Source: Chalara sp. BL73 (Eukaryota > Ascomycota > Leotiomycetes > Helotiales). Taken from it: a DNA stretch of 64,000 nucleotides. Every line of letters starts with the position of its first letter. Position 1 is the first letter of the stretch. The DNA is taken from the NCBI GenBank assembly GCA_918026815.1, contig CAKJVC010000150.1:1736001-1800000 (forward strand), written 5' to 3'. The translations under genes were made by a program, and so were the position numbers. Of this stretch, positions 34,741 through 46,484 are shown in pieces. The notes beneath the pieces were generated by a model. It saw nothing but the letters and a program-made list of their open reading frames with translations, was not told where the DNA came from and made no database searches.

Positions 34741-35790
34741 TTCGGGCTATTTCCTAGCCGAAAATAGCTTTGCTTAGCTATCGTGTTCAGGAAGCTCCGA
34801 TGAACGTTCAGAAGCCATAATCCGAAAGTTATTGGCATGTTTGCAACGATGAAGGAAGGAAAAGACAATGAATGCTCGTATTTTTTTGTTCTGGATTTAG
34901 GCGCCGCGTTGCATCGAATCCCATCCCGTCTGCTTTTGATTTTCAGAACGTCAGTGCGAGACCACTTCATTGCAGAATTATTACATCACCACAGCGAGAC
35001 ACAACTTTTGAGTACAATTCAGCAAATAGATCATTTCATTTCATAAACAATCACTAGATACTCTCATAAATAATACAGCGAGCAGAAATCGCATCACATA
35101 AAGCAAGGTCCTGGGCTTTTGCTCACATCGAGATCATATAAGTCAGGCCGTGCAATCGTGATTCTAGATGACGAATACAAAGGAGGTCGCCACAACGCTG
35201 TGGCGGCACAGCAACGCAGTGCGTTGTTTTGACCAACCCGCCGGGAGCAACACCTCTGTAGATCTTCTCCATTGCGAGCCATGCATTAGCGTATCTTCAA
35301 GAAGCCTTATTAATCTCAGGCGTTCGGCTGTACGTATTAGGCTGCAGGCAGCGCGCACAAATAATACTTCACGGACCAGGGATCGTGTGACAAAGATAAG
35401 AAAACAGGAAACCCCTTTCGCAACAAACACCTATTTTGTTTGATTATTTGGCTAGTTGTGTGACCAGGATGCCCTCCTTTTGCGATGATACGCATCGCTT
35501 TGACTCCTTCAGAAATATTGTTGGACCCCGTCAGGCTCTCGGAGTAGAAGAAACACAAGTGGGCGTCCTGGAATGGACAGAAGGCAATTAACTAAACAAC
35601 ATGTTTTATTACAGAGTTAGGTTACTGACATGCTCGGTTAGGCCAGTTGCGACATGCCGTTACTGTCCATCGGATTCAGGAAATGAGCGTGGCTGATCTG
35701 TTCACTCGCCCTGAGCCTCATTTGCGCGTGATGTCAATAACATTGTAACTACTGCTGTGCTGATAAGTTAGCTAACCCTTAGACCGGCAG
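34741..35790. other. no resolved gene; probably 5' part of the CorA-like gene
   Basis: Short plus-strand frames near 35430-35575 (DDTHRFDSFRNIVGPRQALG) and 35680-35740 (ADLFTRPEPHLRVMS) may be upstream exons of the gene that continues at 35791, but junctions could not be settled. Overlapping minus-strand frames at 35100-35560 look like shadows. Confidence 0.3.
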
Positions 35791-37337
35791 ATTCGCACCC
35801 CTAGACGAACCGACGTATGAGACGGTCACAGGCCTTGTGCAGCTCTTCCGTCACTACTCATTCCCCTCGGACTTTGTGTCCGAAAGGATTCAATCCGTTA
35901 CGCACTCCTTTGGCAGCGGAAAAGATAGTAATAATTGGCATTGTAAGTGGGCCCAAAATATCTTCGGAGCTGTGACCCTAATAAGCAGAGAAGGCTCTTG
36001 GTTCCATTTTCTATGCAAAAACATAACTGTAGGAAGTAGGGGTTTACGGATCCACATACGACCCACCAGGTCACGTGGTCCGCACAACCCCCATTTTGTA
36101 GAATCTAGAGTAGAACCTAATACAACAACAATCATTACCATATCCATCAAGAGCAAGAGCGTGGCCTACTAAGTAGAGCTGCGCCTTTTGCCCCGTGGAA
36201 GGTAAGCCCGTGATACCAACAATAACCGTTCAGCGCTTTGAAGGATTCGTTACGCAAATAGTCAATCAGCACTATGATTCAATCCCACAAAGTCAAGCAG
36301 ATTGGTCTTGGATCAGAGCGGGATTCTTCTTGAAATGGCTTCCGTCCCAAAGCCCCAATTCTAGCAGCCAGTCATGCGTAACTTTAATCTGCTTTGGGGC
36401 ATCGATCCAGCTTCAGCAACGGTTTGAGCGCCTTGCCTCGAATTCTGCATGGCAAGATGCAGTCAGTGATCCGTACAACCTATTCGTTATCATTTTAGAT
36501 GAGCTATTCCTCCAGGTGGATGGGATAGTTTGGAATCTGTCCGATACATTTCGTGTAATAGAAGAAGTAAGTTCTAACTACCCCTCCCCTTGGTGCGTTT
36601 TGGCGCCGGATTAACGCAGATAGAAAACACTTGATTGCGCAAATTCTCGGGGCCCAACTAACCAGATGGATTTCGTCGGCCTCCATAATGTGGCTAAGCA
36701 CATTATCTTCTTAAAGGAAGGCTCGGATGCTATTCTTTTAACGCTTGCGAATATACTCGCCCACCACGAACGCCTCCTGGAGATGACTGGTTCCAATGAC
36801 ACAGAGGCGATGGAAACAACTCAGATTAGGCTGAAATACAAGGAAGGGCTTTTTCAATCAGTGAGCCTACGTGTGGCGAGTTTGGACAAGAGAATCCAGA
36901 ATATAATTAATCTGGTAGGTAGCTCCGTCAGAGACCATGACGAATAAATAAATCGTGGCTAATTTGGTATAAATAGTCTTTTAACCTCGTAACACAGCAA
37001 GATAGTAGGGTCGTGCAAAGAGACAGCGACTCGATGAAGACTATCGCCGCTGTGACACTATTTTTCTTACCAATTTCTACGACCGCTGTAGGTAACCTAG
37101 ATTCAAGTTTTGAACAGTTGAGGGGTGGCTGATATGCTATAATCTTAGACCATTTTTGGCAGCCAATTCTTCAACTTTGACAGTACGAGTGGCTATATCC
37201 GAGTTTCCACAACGTTTTGGCTGTTTTGGGTCATTTCAATCCCATTAACTGCCACCGTTGTGACACTGTGGTACTTGTATCATGGGAGAGCTACAAGAAT
37301 ATTAAAGCCTAAGCGACAAATGCCTCCCAGAACCTGA
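35791..37337 (+). CDS. CorA-like Mg2+ transporter-family membrane protein (5' end unresolved)
   Basis: Recognised exons: 35791-36028 (VQLFRHYSFPSDFVSERIQS, SWFHFLCKNIT), about 36190-36566 (DWSWIRAGFFLKW, VTLICFGAS, DPYNLFVIILDELF), 36666-36914 (MDFVGLHNVAKHIIFL), 36998-37087 (DSDSMKTIAAVTLFFLP) and 37149-37337 (TIFGSQFFNF, WLFWVISIPLTATVVTLWY). Later phases all agree; introns are 99, 83 and 61 bp. The end is the two-helix membrane hairpin of CorA/Mrs2-like proteins, with FGSQFF where true CorA has GMN, as in a large fungus-specific branch of unknown substrate. The exon 1/2 junction and the start codon could not be fixed, so the N-terminus is incomplete. Confidence 0.8.
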
Positions 37338-38333
37338 GAGGACGCTGATATAATCCTGAGTTATCGGCTCGAGTTCTCCTGTTAAAATCTCCCGTTTTCA
37401 ATTGTGGGCGACGACTGGGGAGAGACGTCAACCTGTCGTTCAAAAATCATGTCCACTAGAATGTATACTCATCTGCCGTCCACTTGATCCGTTTCTTTGA
37501 AGGCCGTGGAAAATGTTGATCTTATACTTAAAGCAAATCTTTCCAGGGATAATTCATCATACGGGAAGAAGGCGACTTGCAGTGGCTGACTCCACATTTC
37601 AAATTCCAGAGCCTCCAAACCCACCAATTCAGGCGTAGTACTTTGTTGGCTATTTCGAACTGTTTTCTATGGTGTTGGTCGTCATTCTCACTATAGTTGC
37701 TAAACTTACCTCCCAGGAGAGCGTAGCTTCCCTGAACATGCTTTCAACAAGAGTGACTCGCCAAGTATGCGTGCGCCCCCTTGCGACGTGTAACAAATTT
37801 CAAGCCCTTGCTAAGGAATATATGGCCAGCGAAGTTGCGGCCAATGGATCTGTGTGCTTGCCAGATATTCGCCCGCGCCACGTGCTAATTACCACCCTTG
37901 TTGAAGTGGGGAGCTCAAGGGCGGCCCCCTACCCTCGACAAGTGTGCCATTTAGCAAGGTAGGGCTGGAATGGACCTTTGTCCAGCAAGGCCTCCCCGTT
38001 CAGACTTTCGGCTTTCACGGAAAGGGGGTGTTTTGCGGCGAATGTGTGTTTACTAGTGTTACAGGAGTGGAGATGAGCCCAGAGAAGTGACTCTGGAGAC
38101 TATATGTATTGAAGTGAAAAGTGCTTGATTCTTCTACAGAATGAGAGAAAACCAGTGATATATACATATTGTAGGCTGAGACCAAACCTATTCCGTACAT
38201 GGATCACGTGACAGTTCACGTGACACATATGGCCTTCAACAATATGTCTTTGGTCGGATTGTGAGGATCAAGCTGCTCACCATTGACAGAGAGGAAACTG
38301 CCCGATTCAATAAGAAAAAGCCAAACGTTTATA
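37338..38333. other. no gene seen
   Basis: A plus-strand frame at 37669-37962 is open but has no protein-like features. 38055-38220 has LTR-like ends (TGTTACAG...CACGTGACA) without a target duplication. Confidence 0.4.
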
Positions 38334-38850
38334 TTAAGTATTATTTACATTGAAATCGAGCCAAGAGCATACTAGGACTGCGTCTATCATATCGGTGGTA
38401 GTATCGCAGACTGTCGGGTACTCCTCATCCATTGGTTTACTAAACTTATTGGAGAGGGATCTTCTGTGCTGACTCGAGGCAGCCAGATCCTTTGCCCACA
38501 GCAAATGACTATCCCAGTCAGCTTCTTTATGGTGATGGACATAGAATATACACGCCTTTTTTTCTCCCTTCCCCACGAGGCTTTGACATCGCATGGTTTC
38601 TGCTCAAAGAAACCCGCAAGCTTGGCTCTCGTTGATGGCCTCGCCTGGATCTTCTCAAATACATGTATCATCTCGAGGAGTGATTCATCTTTTCGATCGA
38701 GTATCCGTAATCTCCCCTTGAATTGTATCTTGGTATGATGCGTCGACCGCCTGAATCATTTCGCTCTGTGTCAATCCGGGTGCCCCGCCCCCACCATCCC
38801 AAAACGGCGTTCCAACATCAACTCCGTGCTTTGACACAATATAAACAAAT
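38334..38850 (-). pseudogene. alpha/beta-hydrolase NLR head, relic
   Basis: Minus-strand pieces in shifting frames read GAPGLTQSEMIQAVDASYQD, LLEMIHVFEKI, KAGFFEQKPCDV-like text (AKLAGFFEQKPCDVKAS) and later NKFSKPMDEEYPTV. This order matches the lipase-like alpha/beta-hydrolase domain at the N-terminus of many fungal NLRs (GTPFRGA..LTQSEM, ACFFEQKPSNVG, HFNMNKFGKPTEEDF). The catalytic Ser region is not recognisable. Several frame changes and stops make it dead. No NACHT follows. A solo LTR lies just upstream at 38989-39186. Confidence 0.55.
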
Positions 38851-38988
38851 CTAGAAAACTAATGGGGCACACAAGTAGTAATAGACTGGCATCCAAATCG
38901 TGATAAATTTTGTTGGCAAAGTACTTTGAGTGCATTTGGTCGATAATGAAGTAAGACTGAGGTTGGGGCGGTGAGCTATGAGAAGATT

Positions 38989-39186
38989 TGTTGAACAGGT
39001 TAGGTCTAAGGACCATACCTAAAGTCTATTGTAGGCACCAGTAGGCATCATTGTGTTGGCATGCGAGTAGCACACCTCTATAAGTAGAGAGATTCTCTCC
39101 TGTGGTTTAGGTTCTATAACCTTCAGCAATTGATACTCGTTTGCCCTATACTCTCTGAAGGCCACGTGACTCTTTCTATTTGAACA
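38989..39186 (+). mobile_element. solo LTR (family C), 198 bp
   Basis: TGTTGAACAGG...ATTTGAACA flanked by a perfect 5-bp duplication AGATT (38984-38988, 39187-39191). Contains CTCTATAAGTAGAG. Nearly identical in sequence to the copy at 51718-51929, which lacks an 11-bp difference near CTATTGTAGGCACC. Confidence 0.9.
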
Positions 39187-39817
39187 AGATTGTTGCGATT
39201 GCGGAACCTAAAATCAACCACTAAACACGACTCATAGTCAATAATTCTCGACGCAGGATGGGATGTGCTATAAAACGCTCGTGCGCTATACACTGCTCTA
39301 ATATTGTAAGTATCTTTGAATGTATCTAGGTTCCGCTAAATTAATATTCACAGGGAATCATCACTTGGGAACGCTGCAGGCGGAGGGAGGTTTTAGGAGG
39401 CCCTCCGCGATGCTGCTATCAGTGACCATTTCAGGCTTGGTCCTTACCCGCCAAGATTGTTATCCAGACCACCCTTCACCTGAGCGAATTCTCCCCACGC
39501 TAGCGACCCTCTTGTCTCACACGAAGGTTATTCACATCCATCAGTTGAGGACAAGTCAGCTTAAAGCGTCGTCTCTAGCAATGCTTATTGATCCGAATAA
39601 CTGTTTTCTTAAACCTATTCCCTGAGAGCAGAGATTTCACTTTATGCCTTCATATAGTTTCGTTTGCGATGTTTCAGGTTTGGTTAGCTTTACGCCCTAC
39701 TTGGAGAATATCTTTCGTCCTTTTTGGGAACACGAGTGTGAGTCATCTGTTTTCTATTACTTTCTAAATCTTTTATTTGGCGAGAGTTCTTCTGTCTTGG
39801 TGCTACCACCATTGCTG

Positions 39818-42800
39818 TTAAGACGAGAGGCTGTCTCTCGGATACCTGGTTTCTGGAGCGCACGCTTTAAGAAGTCTCGCGATAGCGTGATGTCCAGACT
39901 TCGATGCCAAGGTTATCGCCCTCTTGTACTGTGCGTCTCTTTGTCCACTGAGTTCGGCGCCAGCGTTAAGGAGTAGCTGTACTGTATCTATGTGCCCGTG
40001 CTCTGCAGCACCTTCCAGAGCTGTCCTGCCATCTAATAAAGCAGCCGGTGCATTAACATTCGCGTGGCATTCAAGAAGTTTCACCACGATCATTATATAA
40101 CCGCTGATGGCAGCAGCCTGCAGAGCTGTCATCCCTCTAAAATCAGCTGGTGGAGCATTAACATCGGCACCAAAGTCAAGAAAAAGCTGAACAAGCTCAA
40201 TATTCCCTTTTCCAGCTGCTGCTTGAAGTGCTGTTCTTCCATTTTCTCCAGCTGGTGGAGCATTAATATCGGCACCAAAATCAAAAAGAAGTCGAACAAG
40301 CTCAATATTCTCTTTTTCAGCTGCTGCTTGAAGTGCTGTTCTTCCATTGAATTCAGCTGGTGGAGCATTGACATTAGCATTAAAGTCAAGAAGAAGCCGA
40401 ACAAGCTCAATATCCCCTTTTCCAGCTGCTGCTTGAAGTGCTGTTTTTTATACTCTCCAGCTGGTGGAGCATTAACATCAGCACCAAAATCAAAAAGAAG
40501 CCGAACAAGCTTAATATTCCCTTTTTCAGCTGCTTCTTGAAATGCTGTTTTTCCATATTCTCCAGCTGGTAGAGCATTAACATCGGCACCAAAATCAAAA
40601 AGAAGCCGAACAAGCTCAATATTCTCTTTTTCAGCTGCTGCTTGAAGTGCTGTTCTTCCATAGAATTCAGCTGGTGGAGCATTAACATCGGCACCAAAAT
40701 CAAGAAGAAGTCGAACAAGCTCAATATTCTCTTTTTCAGCTGCTGCTTGAAGTGCTGTTCTTCCATAGAATTCAGCTGGTGGAGCATTAACATCGGCATT
40801 AAAGTCAAGAAGAAGCCGAACAAGCTCAATATCCCCTTTTCCAGCTGCTGCTTGGAGTGCTGTTTTTCCATACTCTCCAGCTGGTGGAGCATTGACATCG
40901 GCATTAAAGTCAAGAAGAAGCCGAACAAGCTCAACACCCCCATTTCCAGCTGCTGCTTGGAGTGCTGTTTTTCCATACTCTCCAGCTGGTGGAGCATTAA
41001 CATCGGCACCAAAGTCAAGAAGAAGCTGAACAAGCTCATTATTCCCTTTTTCAGCTGCTTCTTGAAGTGCTGTTCTTCCATACGCTCCAGCTGGTGGAGC
41101 ATTGACATTGGCGCCAAAATCAAGAAAAAGCTGAACAAGCTCAATATCCCCTTCTTCAACAGCTGCTTGAAGTGCTGTCCTTCCATTAAATTCAGCTGGT
41201 GGAGCATTAACATCGGCATTAAAGTCAAAAAGAAGCCGAACAAGCTCAATATTCCCATTTTCAGCTGCTGCTTGAAGTGCAGTTTTTCCATGAAATTCAG
41301 CTGGTGGAGCATTAACATTGGCACCAAAATCAAGAAAAAGCTGAACAAGCTCAATATCCCCTTCTTCAACAGCTGCTTGAAGTGCTGTTCTTCCATTGAA
41401 TTCAGCTGGTGGAGCATTAACATCAGCATTAAAGTCAAGAAAAAGCCGAACAAGCTTAATATTCCCTTCTTCAGCAGCTGCTTGGAGTGCTGTTCTTCCA
41501 TTTTCTCCAGCTGGTGGAGCATTAACATCGGCACCAAAGTCAAGAAAAAGCTGAACAAGCTCAATATTCCCTTCTTTAGCAGCTGCTTGAAGTGCTGTTT
41601 TCCCACTCTCTCCAGCTGGTGGAGTATTGACATCGGCACCAAAATCAAGAATAAGCCGAGCAAGCTCAATATTCCCTTTTCCAGCTGCTGCTTGAAGTGC
41701 TGTTTTTCCATTTTCTTCAGCTGGTGGGGCATTGACATCGGCACCAAAATCAAGAAGGAGCCGAACTAACCCTATGTTGTTCTTTCCTGCAACGTAAGCA
41801 AGAGGCGTGCCAGTGAACCGCGTTGTCACAGTGTTTGGACTAATACCGGTATTTAGAATCGCCCTGAGGATCATATAATCTTCGGCGAACACTGCATCAA
41901 TGAAAAGCTTTTCTGCTAAGGCTTCACTTGTCGGGTTTTTGATCGATAATAAAAACTGAAGGAGCTGCAAGTCTTTCTGTTGACGAAACAGTTCAATTAT
42001 TTTATCGCGGGCAGCATCTTGCAGCAGGTTGTTTGACAACAAAAACACAGCGACGCTGAGGTACGGAGTTGCGGTACCTATTTCAAACCTCATGGGCAAT
42101 TGCTCAACAGCCGTTGTAGTTTCTGTATCTGTGTGGTCCGGGAGAACTGTTCGGAGAAGAGAATGTATATTTCGGATTGCCTTTCCCCGGTTAGCGGCTG
42201 TGAGATTTGATGTCCAGAGAGTGAGAACGGAGATCAACTGGTCGGACACGTAATTGGTTTGTTGGAATGGGCGAGCTCCAGATAAGGCGATTGAAGCATT
42301 ATTCTCAATTGAGCACAGCGTATGGGCTATTGAGGCTAGATCTGGGATACATTCATCTAGTCTCAGTCAGTGGGTTGCTTGAGACTAACATGGAATCATG
42401 ATTGATGCACCTTTGGGCCCAAGAAAGCTCTGGAACTGGAACCAAGGAAGGTTTTGTAGTAGATATGTATCGGCGGGAACCTGGCGAGGTGTGCAAATAT
42501 AGATGCCCTCTGGTGTTTGTGGGGTTGGGACTGATCCCGTAACACCTTGACCGTACTCTTCTTGGGGGGTGGGGAAATGGTGCCGCGAAACCTCCTTACG
42601 AGCCTTCTTCTTTGGAATAATCTCGCCACCGCGATAAACGTCGCTGTCTTTTCCAGCCCGCTTCCGCTTTTCGATTATACGACCGATGTCTCCCCATTTG
42701 GATTCTTTCCAGTTTTTGCTGAAACCCCATTTCTTGAGTTGGCGCTCGTATTGTGCTTTGCTATCGAAAGTTTAACAACACTCTAAGAAATCTTCCGCTA

Positions 42801-42924
42801 CTTCATACCTCGAGTGAAATTCGTATCTCTTCTTCATTTCCTCTATGACTTCATTAAGGGTTTTACCATCAACGAGGAATAGTTCTCTTATTGCTTCTTT
42901 ATGAGGGGACCAGCGGTCTTCCAT
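39818..42924 (-). CDS. Clr5-domain protein with about 19 ankyrin repeats (one frameshift)
   Basis: Exons on the minus strand: 42809-42924, 42390-42760 and 42341 down to 39818, with two 48-bp introns. The first two exons form a Clr5 domain (RWSPHKEAIRELFLVDGKTL...QYERQLKKWGFSKNW), a helical module common in fungal proteins of unknown role. After a helical linker come about 19 ankyrin repeats of 35 aa (GKTALQAAAGKGNIELVRLL plus DFGADVNAPPA). One base is missing in a T-rich run near 40448 (TGTTTTTTATACTC where sister units have TGTTTTTCCATACTC). Repeats 14-19 and the C-terminus (RYPRDSLSS, stop at 39818) are therefore in another frame. This may be a recent mutation or a homopolymer error. A protein-interaction or recognition function is inferred. 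The last intron acceptor could alternatively be 15 bases earlier. Confidence 0.88.
40140..41740 (-). repeat. array of about 15 near-identical 105-bp ankyrin units
   Basis: Units of 105 bp encode GRTALQAAAEKGNIELVRLL with DFGADVNAPPAGEY. Variation is concentrated at a few positions: R/K2, A/E in QAAA, E/G before K/E, N/D-I, R/Q, L/F, G/N after DF, and the linker EF./GEY/GEN. Flanking units (17-19) are much more diverged, so only the core array is homogenised. Confidence 0.95.
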
Positions 42925-43699
42925 GGCTGTCCACTAATATATCATAAAAAGATGCTGAGATGAAGAGATCTCGCTGATCTACGGCGAATGAAGATATGAT
43001 TGCGAAGATGTGTTACCTTTTATCCTTTGCTTTTATCGCGCCTGCAGGGAGGCAGACCAGCTCATTGGCTGTAGCCAAACCCTCAAGGCGGGGCGTTGTA
43101 CATGTTGGCAAATTTTCGCTTACCAGCTGCAGGATTCCCACAGACGCTATTGGCCGAATCCGAAACCCTCATCATTAACTAGTGTAACTCGGGCTGTGCT
43201 TCTGCATCACTGCAAGGTGGCGGCTTCGGTCAAACAAGGCCCATTGATTACCCCTGGTTATAGGCTTGTGTCCAAAACCCTCATGCTGGCTGGTTAGGAC
43301 CAAAGGGATAACTCAGTGCGGATTTGTTCTTCCCAAAGCCCTCATGGTTACCCGTTTATTTCAAGTGTCGACCATTCCAGCGCCGAACGCTGTCAGCTGC
43401 AATTGATTGGCTCAATCCAATGCCGCTGGCTTGATGTGGCTGTTCACGGATCTTATGAGCAACATGTTTGATACTTTCCCTTCAATCATCAATTGAATAT
43501 TTCCAAAACCATCAATTCAGTCTATTCCGCAGCCTCAAATGCATATAAGTCGTAGGCGCCCTCACACATCTCTATTAGAGATGTCAAGGAAACAGTGGTC
43601 CAAACCCCCCATCTCGAGCGATTCGTGAGATAAAACTCAAACGCTTGCTTGGGTAGATTAGACATCACGGTCACATATCATCCTATCTCATCCCAAGCT
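42925..43699. other. intergenic, no gene
   Basis: Lies between divergent genes (Clr5-ankyrin on minus, retropepsin-like on plus), so both promoters should be here. No coding signal recognised. Confidence 0.45.
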
Positions 43700-44464
43700 A
43701 TGCTGAACCTTTTCACGTTATTCCTTGAAAGGCTTTCCAGGGCTACCATAATTGCCTGGAAGCAGACGAAAGGCGTTTTCAAGAATAAGGTATGCAAATT
43801 ACAGACCGTTTCCACATAGCCAAGGGGGGTAGGCTCACACTATCAGCAACCTGGTGATCCGTTTCTGAAAACTATCAAAATCTTCTCCTCACACGCAGGT
43901 GACTACGTTGAGTCCAAGATGAGACTCGATACCGGATGCGAAGTCCACAACCTTATCACACTCCAAGTCGTCCACAGGCTTCATATGTCCGACAACATGA
44001 TCATCCACAATGAGTCTATTTGCACCTGTCTCAACGGTGAACAGCTTATATCAATGGGCACAATCGTTCTCTGCTGGAAAGGAAAACGCTTTCGCAAGAT
44101 TTTCACCACTGTCTTCCATGTCATTAATGGTGATTCCCTTCCTTGGGATGTCATTCTCGGTGCTGAAACTATACACGAGCATGGCATCCTAAAGTTTGCT
44201 GGGTTCGGGGGTGCCAGTCATATCCTACCGAAAAAGACAAAGGGTTTAAGTCGGATCTTCCCTTCCATATGTGTTAGTACTAACGGCCGCATCGCAGAAG
44301 AGAAATCACGTGCCACTGCACGGAAACGAGAGCACAATGAGAAGGCGGCTGCAAACGATGCCAAGGTTGATGCAGACATTAGGGTGAAGGAGGAGGCTGC
44401 TCAGCAGACTAGGTCTAATACCGACGGCTCCAACCCAGGGAGTTCCGGAGCAAATCGTAGCTAG
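43700..44464 (+). CDS. retropepsin-like aspartic protease domain protein
   Basis: Two exons, 43700-43789 and 43847-44464 (57-bp intron, both phases 0), encode 235 aa. Residues 57-63 are LDTGCEV, with the catalytic-type D58-T-G, and DVILGAETIHEHG at about 131-143 matches the second conserved block (D-x-x-L-G) of retropepsin-like folds. Such single-domain proteins act as homodimers when active. The C-terminal 65 residues are a charged, Ala/Lys/Glu-rich tail (EKSRATARKREHNEKAAAND). No reverse transcriptase or integrase is adjacent, and the gene has its own intron, so I take it as a cellular fungal gene and not part of a retroelement. Cleavage activity is unproven because the usual DTG(A/S) has Cys at the fourth position. 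Confidence 0.83.
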
Positions 44465-45530
44465 GACGGTACAGAAAGGATTGCAGAGTCAATAGCACCA
44501 AACCATTGCGCAGCACTGCGCTATGGAATTTGCTCTTAGATCGAACTCTTTAGAGGCAGTGACCCTGATTTGTACAGGATCTTCTCTAGCACATCTTCAC
44601 TATAACTTGTTTGAGTCAACAATACATCCATGTCATGTACCATGATGTTAACACTATGTTGATGTGATGAAACCCATCGCGTCTCTAAATGCCTCATGGA
44701 GCTTTACATATCCCACACTCTACTTCAACCTTCACATCTTCTATTCTCCTTATACTGGCCTTATCAACCTTCCAAAGTCTTATCAAGTGTTGGCAGAACT
44801 CATTCCGTTATTGGTCGAAATGAACACCGCCTCCACCGCCTCCACCGCCGCAAAACTATTATCACCTCTATCAGTTACAATCAGACTATAACCCGCAGAG
44901 AAAAGAACCCGCGTTGAAGTAGCAATAAAAATACCCCGCCTCGTAGCTTTTGTAAAATATAACAAGCAGGCCGCAAGCACAATCATAAAAGCGCCACAAG
45001 ATCTAACCGAGCATTCATCGCATCTACACAATGCAGAACCACAATAGCCAATATCGGCAGTGAAAAAGCAATAGTGGTAGTGATATGTATTCCTACAGAA
45101 TTTAATCCTCGTATAAAAAGATTCCGGATTCTGCATTATCTGCTTTCTTCATCCGATGCCAGAGAGTGCGATAAAGCCAGTATATGAACTTTTGACTGAA
45201 CCACGTAATCAGAATCGCAGATGCATCATGGTATATGGAAGCTCCTAATAGAAGCAGGCATTAAGCGCGAGGACTTTTCAATTACGTTCAGGCAACGGGC
45301 GAAGAGAGTTTGGGAGAACCCATTAACAATAGAATCGCCTTTGTCTGGTGTTTTATCACGTATAATTCTCGCACTGGCAGGATAAACATGAAGCGCAACG
45401 GCTGTCAGCTTGCATGGCAATAATCGTATCTCAAATACGGCGGACAAAAAGTATGGTCACGGAAGAGGATGTTCTCTTCCATAGAATATTCCTTTCCAGG
45501 CAATATCCTCATCTATAAATATCATCTTCT
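44465..45530. other. no convincing gene
   Basis: Minus-strand frames at 44783-45136 and 45226-45447 are open and partly hydrophobic (GAFMIVLAACLLYF) but lack family features and splice support. Left as unassigned. Confidence 0.35.
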
Positions 45531-45534
45531 AGTG

Positions 45535-45900
45535 TATATCCCCTTGTGGGCAGAATTCTCCTCCAGTCAATAAGAGGGCATTGCCAGTAGTAGCCACCTT
45601 GGGTATCGGCATTGGCCTATTTCTCAATTAGTAGCTTTGCCACTGCGTCGTGGCCACTACAAGAAGCAGCCTGGAGAGCATTGCCGTATTAGCCACCTTG
45701 AGCATTGGCATTGGCACTTTTCTCGGCCAGCAGCCTTGCTACCTTCTCATAACCTAACTCTGCTGCCCAGATTAATGCTGTTAGCCCTTCCGCATCTTTA
45801 TCGTCAAGTTTACTCGCTTCACTTTCTGGAAAGCAACGCAGCGCTATATTATGACCATTAAATGCTGCAAGTCTAATGTTGTCTACCTGTGGCTGGTCTT
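45535..45900 (-). pseudogene. ankyrin-repeat relic
   Basis: Minus strand reads AAFNGHNIALRCF, then DDKDAEGLTALIWAAELGYE, then KVARLLAEKSANANAQGG followed by a stop, YGNALQAASCSGHDAVAKLL, another stop and ANADTQGG. These are three to four ankyrin repeats of the NLR type (GGxYGNALQAAS) with in-frame stops. No start or upstream domain is found. Confidence 0.65.
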
Positions 45901-46056
45901 TCCAACTTCTTTATGCTTTTTAAAGTATAGGGAACCACAAATCGAATCGATCACCCTTTACCAGATTAATTTTACATGCTTTAGCGAGAGCGATTCTTTC
46001 TCTGTCAAACGTTGAGTTTCTGAAATGACTAGGCCAATGAAACAGCCAGAGTCAGT

Positions 46057-46484
46057 TAACGTACCTGATCACTTAGCTGGCCACATCATCATCCTGGCCG
46101 CGCAAAAACACACCAAAAATCACGATTTTGACATGTTTATATCTCAACTATTATTTATTTCAATGGATTAAAACTTAAATTTGAGTTTTCTCGGTATTTA
46201 GATAAGCAGTATTTTGAGTTTCAAAATGTTTAGTATTATATAGACTTAGATCTAGTATTTCACGCCGAAATAACCTCTGTAATTTCTGTTTCTGAATAAC
46301 TATTAATTGTATCAGTCTCAACTTTTACAAATATATGGGAATTACAGTTAAATAGTAATACATAGAGTTTTATAAAGTTAGGTAAAGTAGTAGCTGAAAT
46401 AAAAACATGTCAAAATCGCGATTTTTGGTGTGTTTTTGCGCGGCCAGGATGATGATGTGGCCAGCTAAGTGATCAGGTACGTTA
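46057..46484. mobile_element. MITE with about 85-bp TIRs, pogo-related
   Basis: Inverted ends begin ACGTACCTGATCACTTAGCT inside TA dinucleotides (46057-46058, 46483-46484) and continue for over 80 bp with a few mismatches (CATCATCATCCTGGCCGCGC, AAAAACACACCAAAAATC). The interior is AT-rich and non-coding. The first 20 bases differ by 2 from the ends of the pogo-type element at 49744-50895, so that family or a sister probably mobilised it. Confidence 0.9.

Noticed and set aside
35100..35560. Minus-strand open frames opposite the 5' side of the CorA-like gene
   Set aside because: Plus-strand text in the same place fits better as possible upstream exons; minus frames have no recognisable domain.
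38055..38220. LTR-like segment TGTTACAG...CACGTGACA
   Set aside because: No matching target duplication at any nearby choice of ends.
40407..41769. Long second-frame minus ORF (448 codons) and plus-strand ORF (375 codons) across the ankyrin array
   Set aside because: Same cause: 105-bp units are multiples of three. The ankyrin frame is continuous with a spliced Clr5 domain, the others are not.
44783..45447. Minus-strand frames with a hydrophobic stretch
   Set aside because: No family features, no splice support, low-complexity parts (EAVEAVFIST); not strong enough for a gene call.
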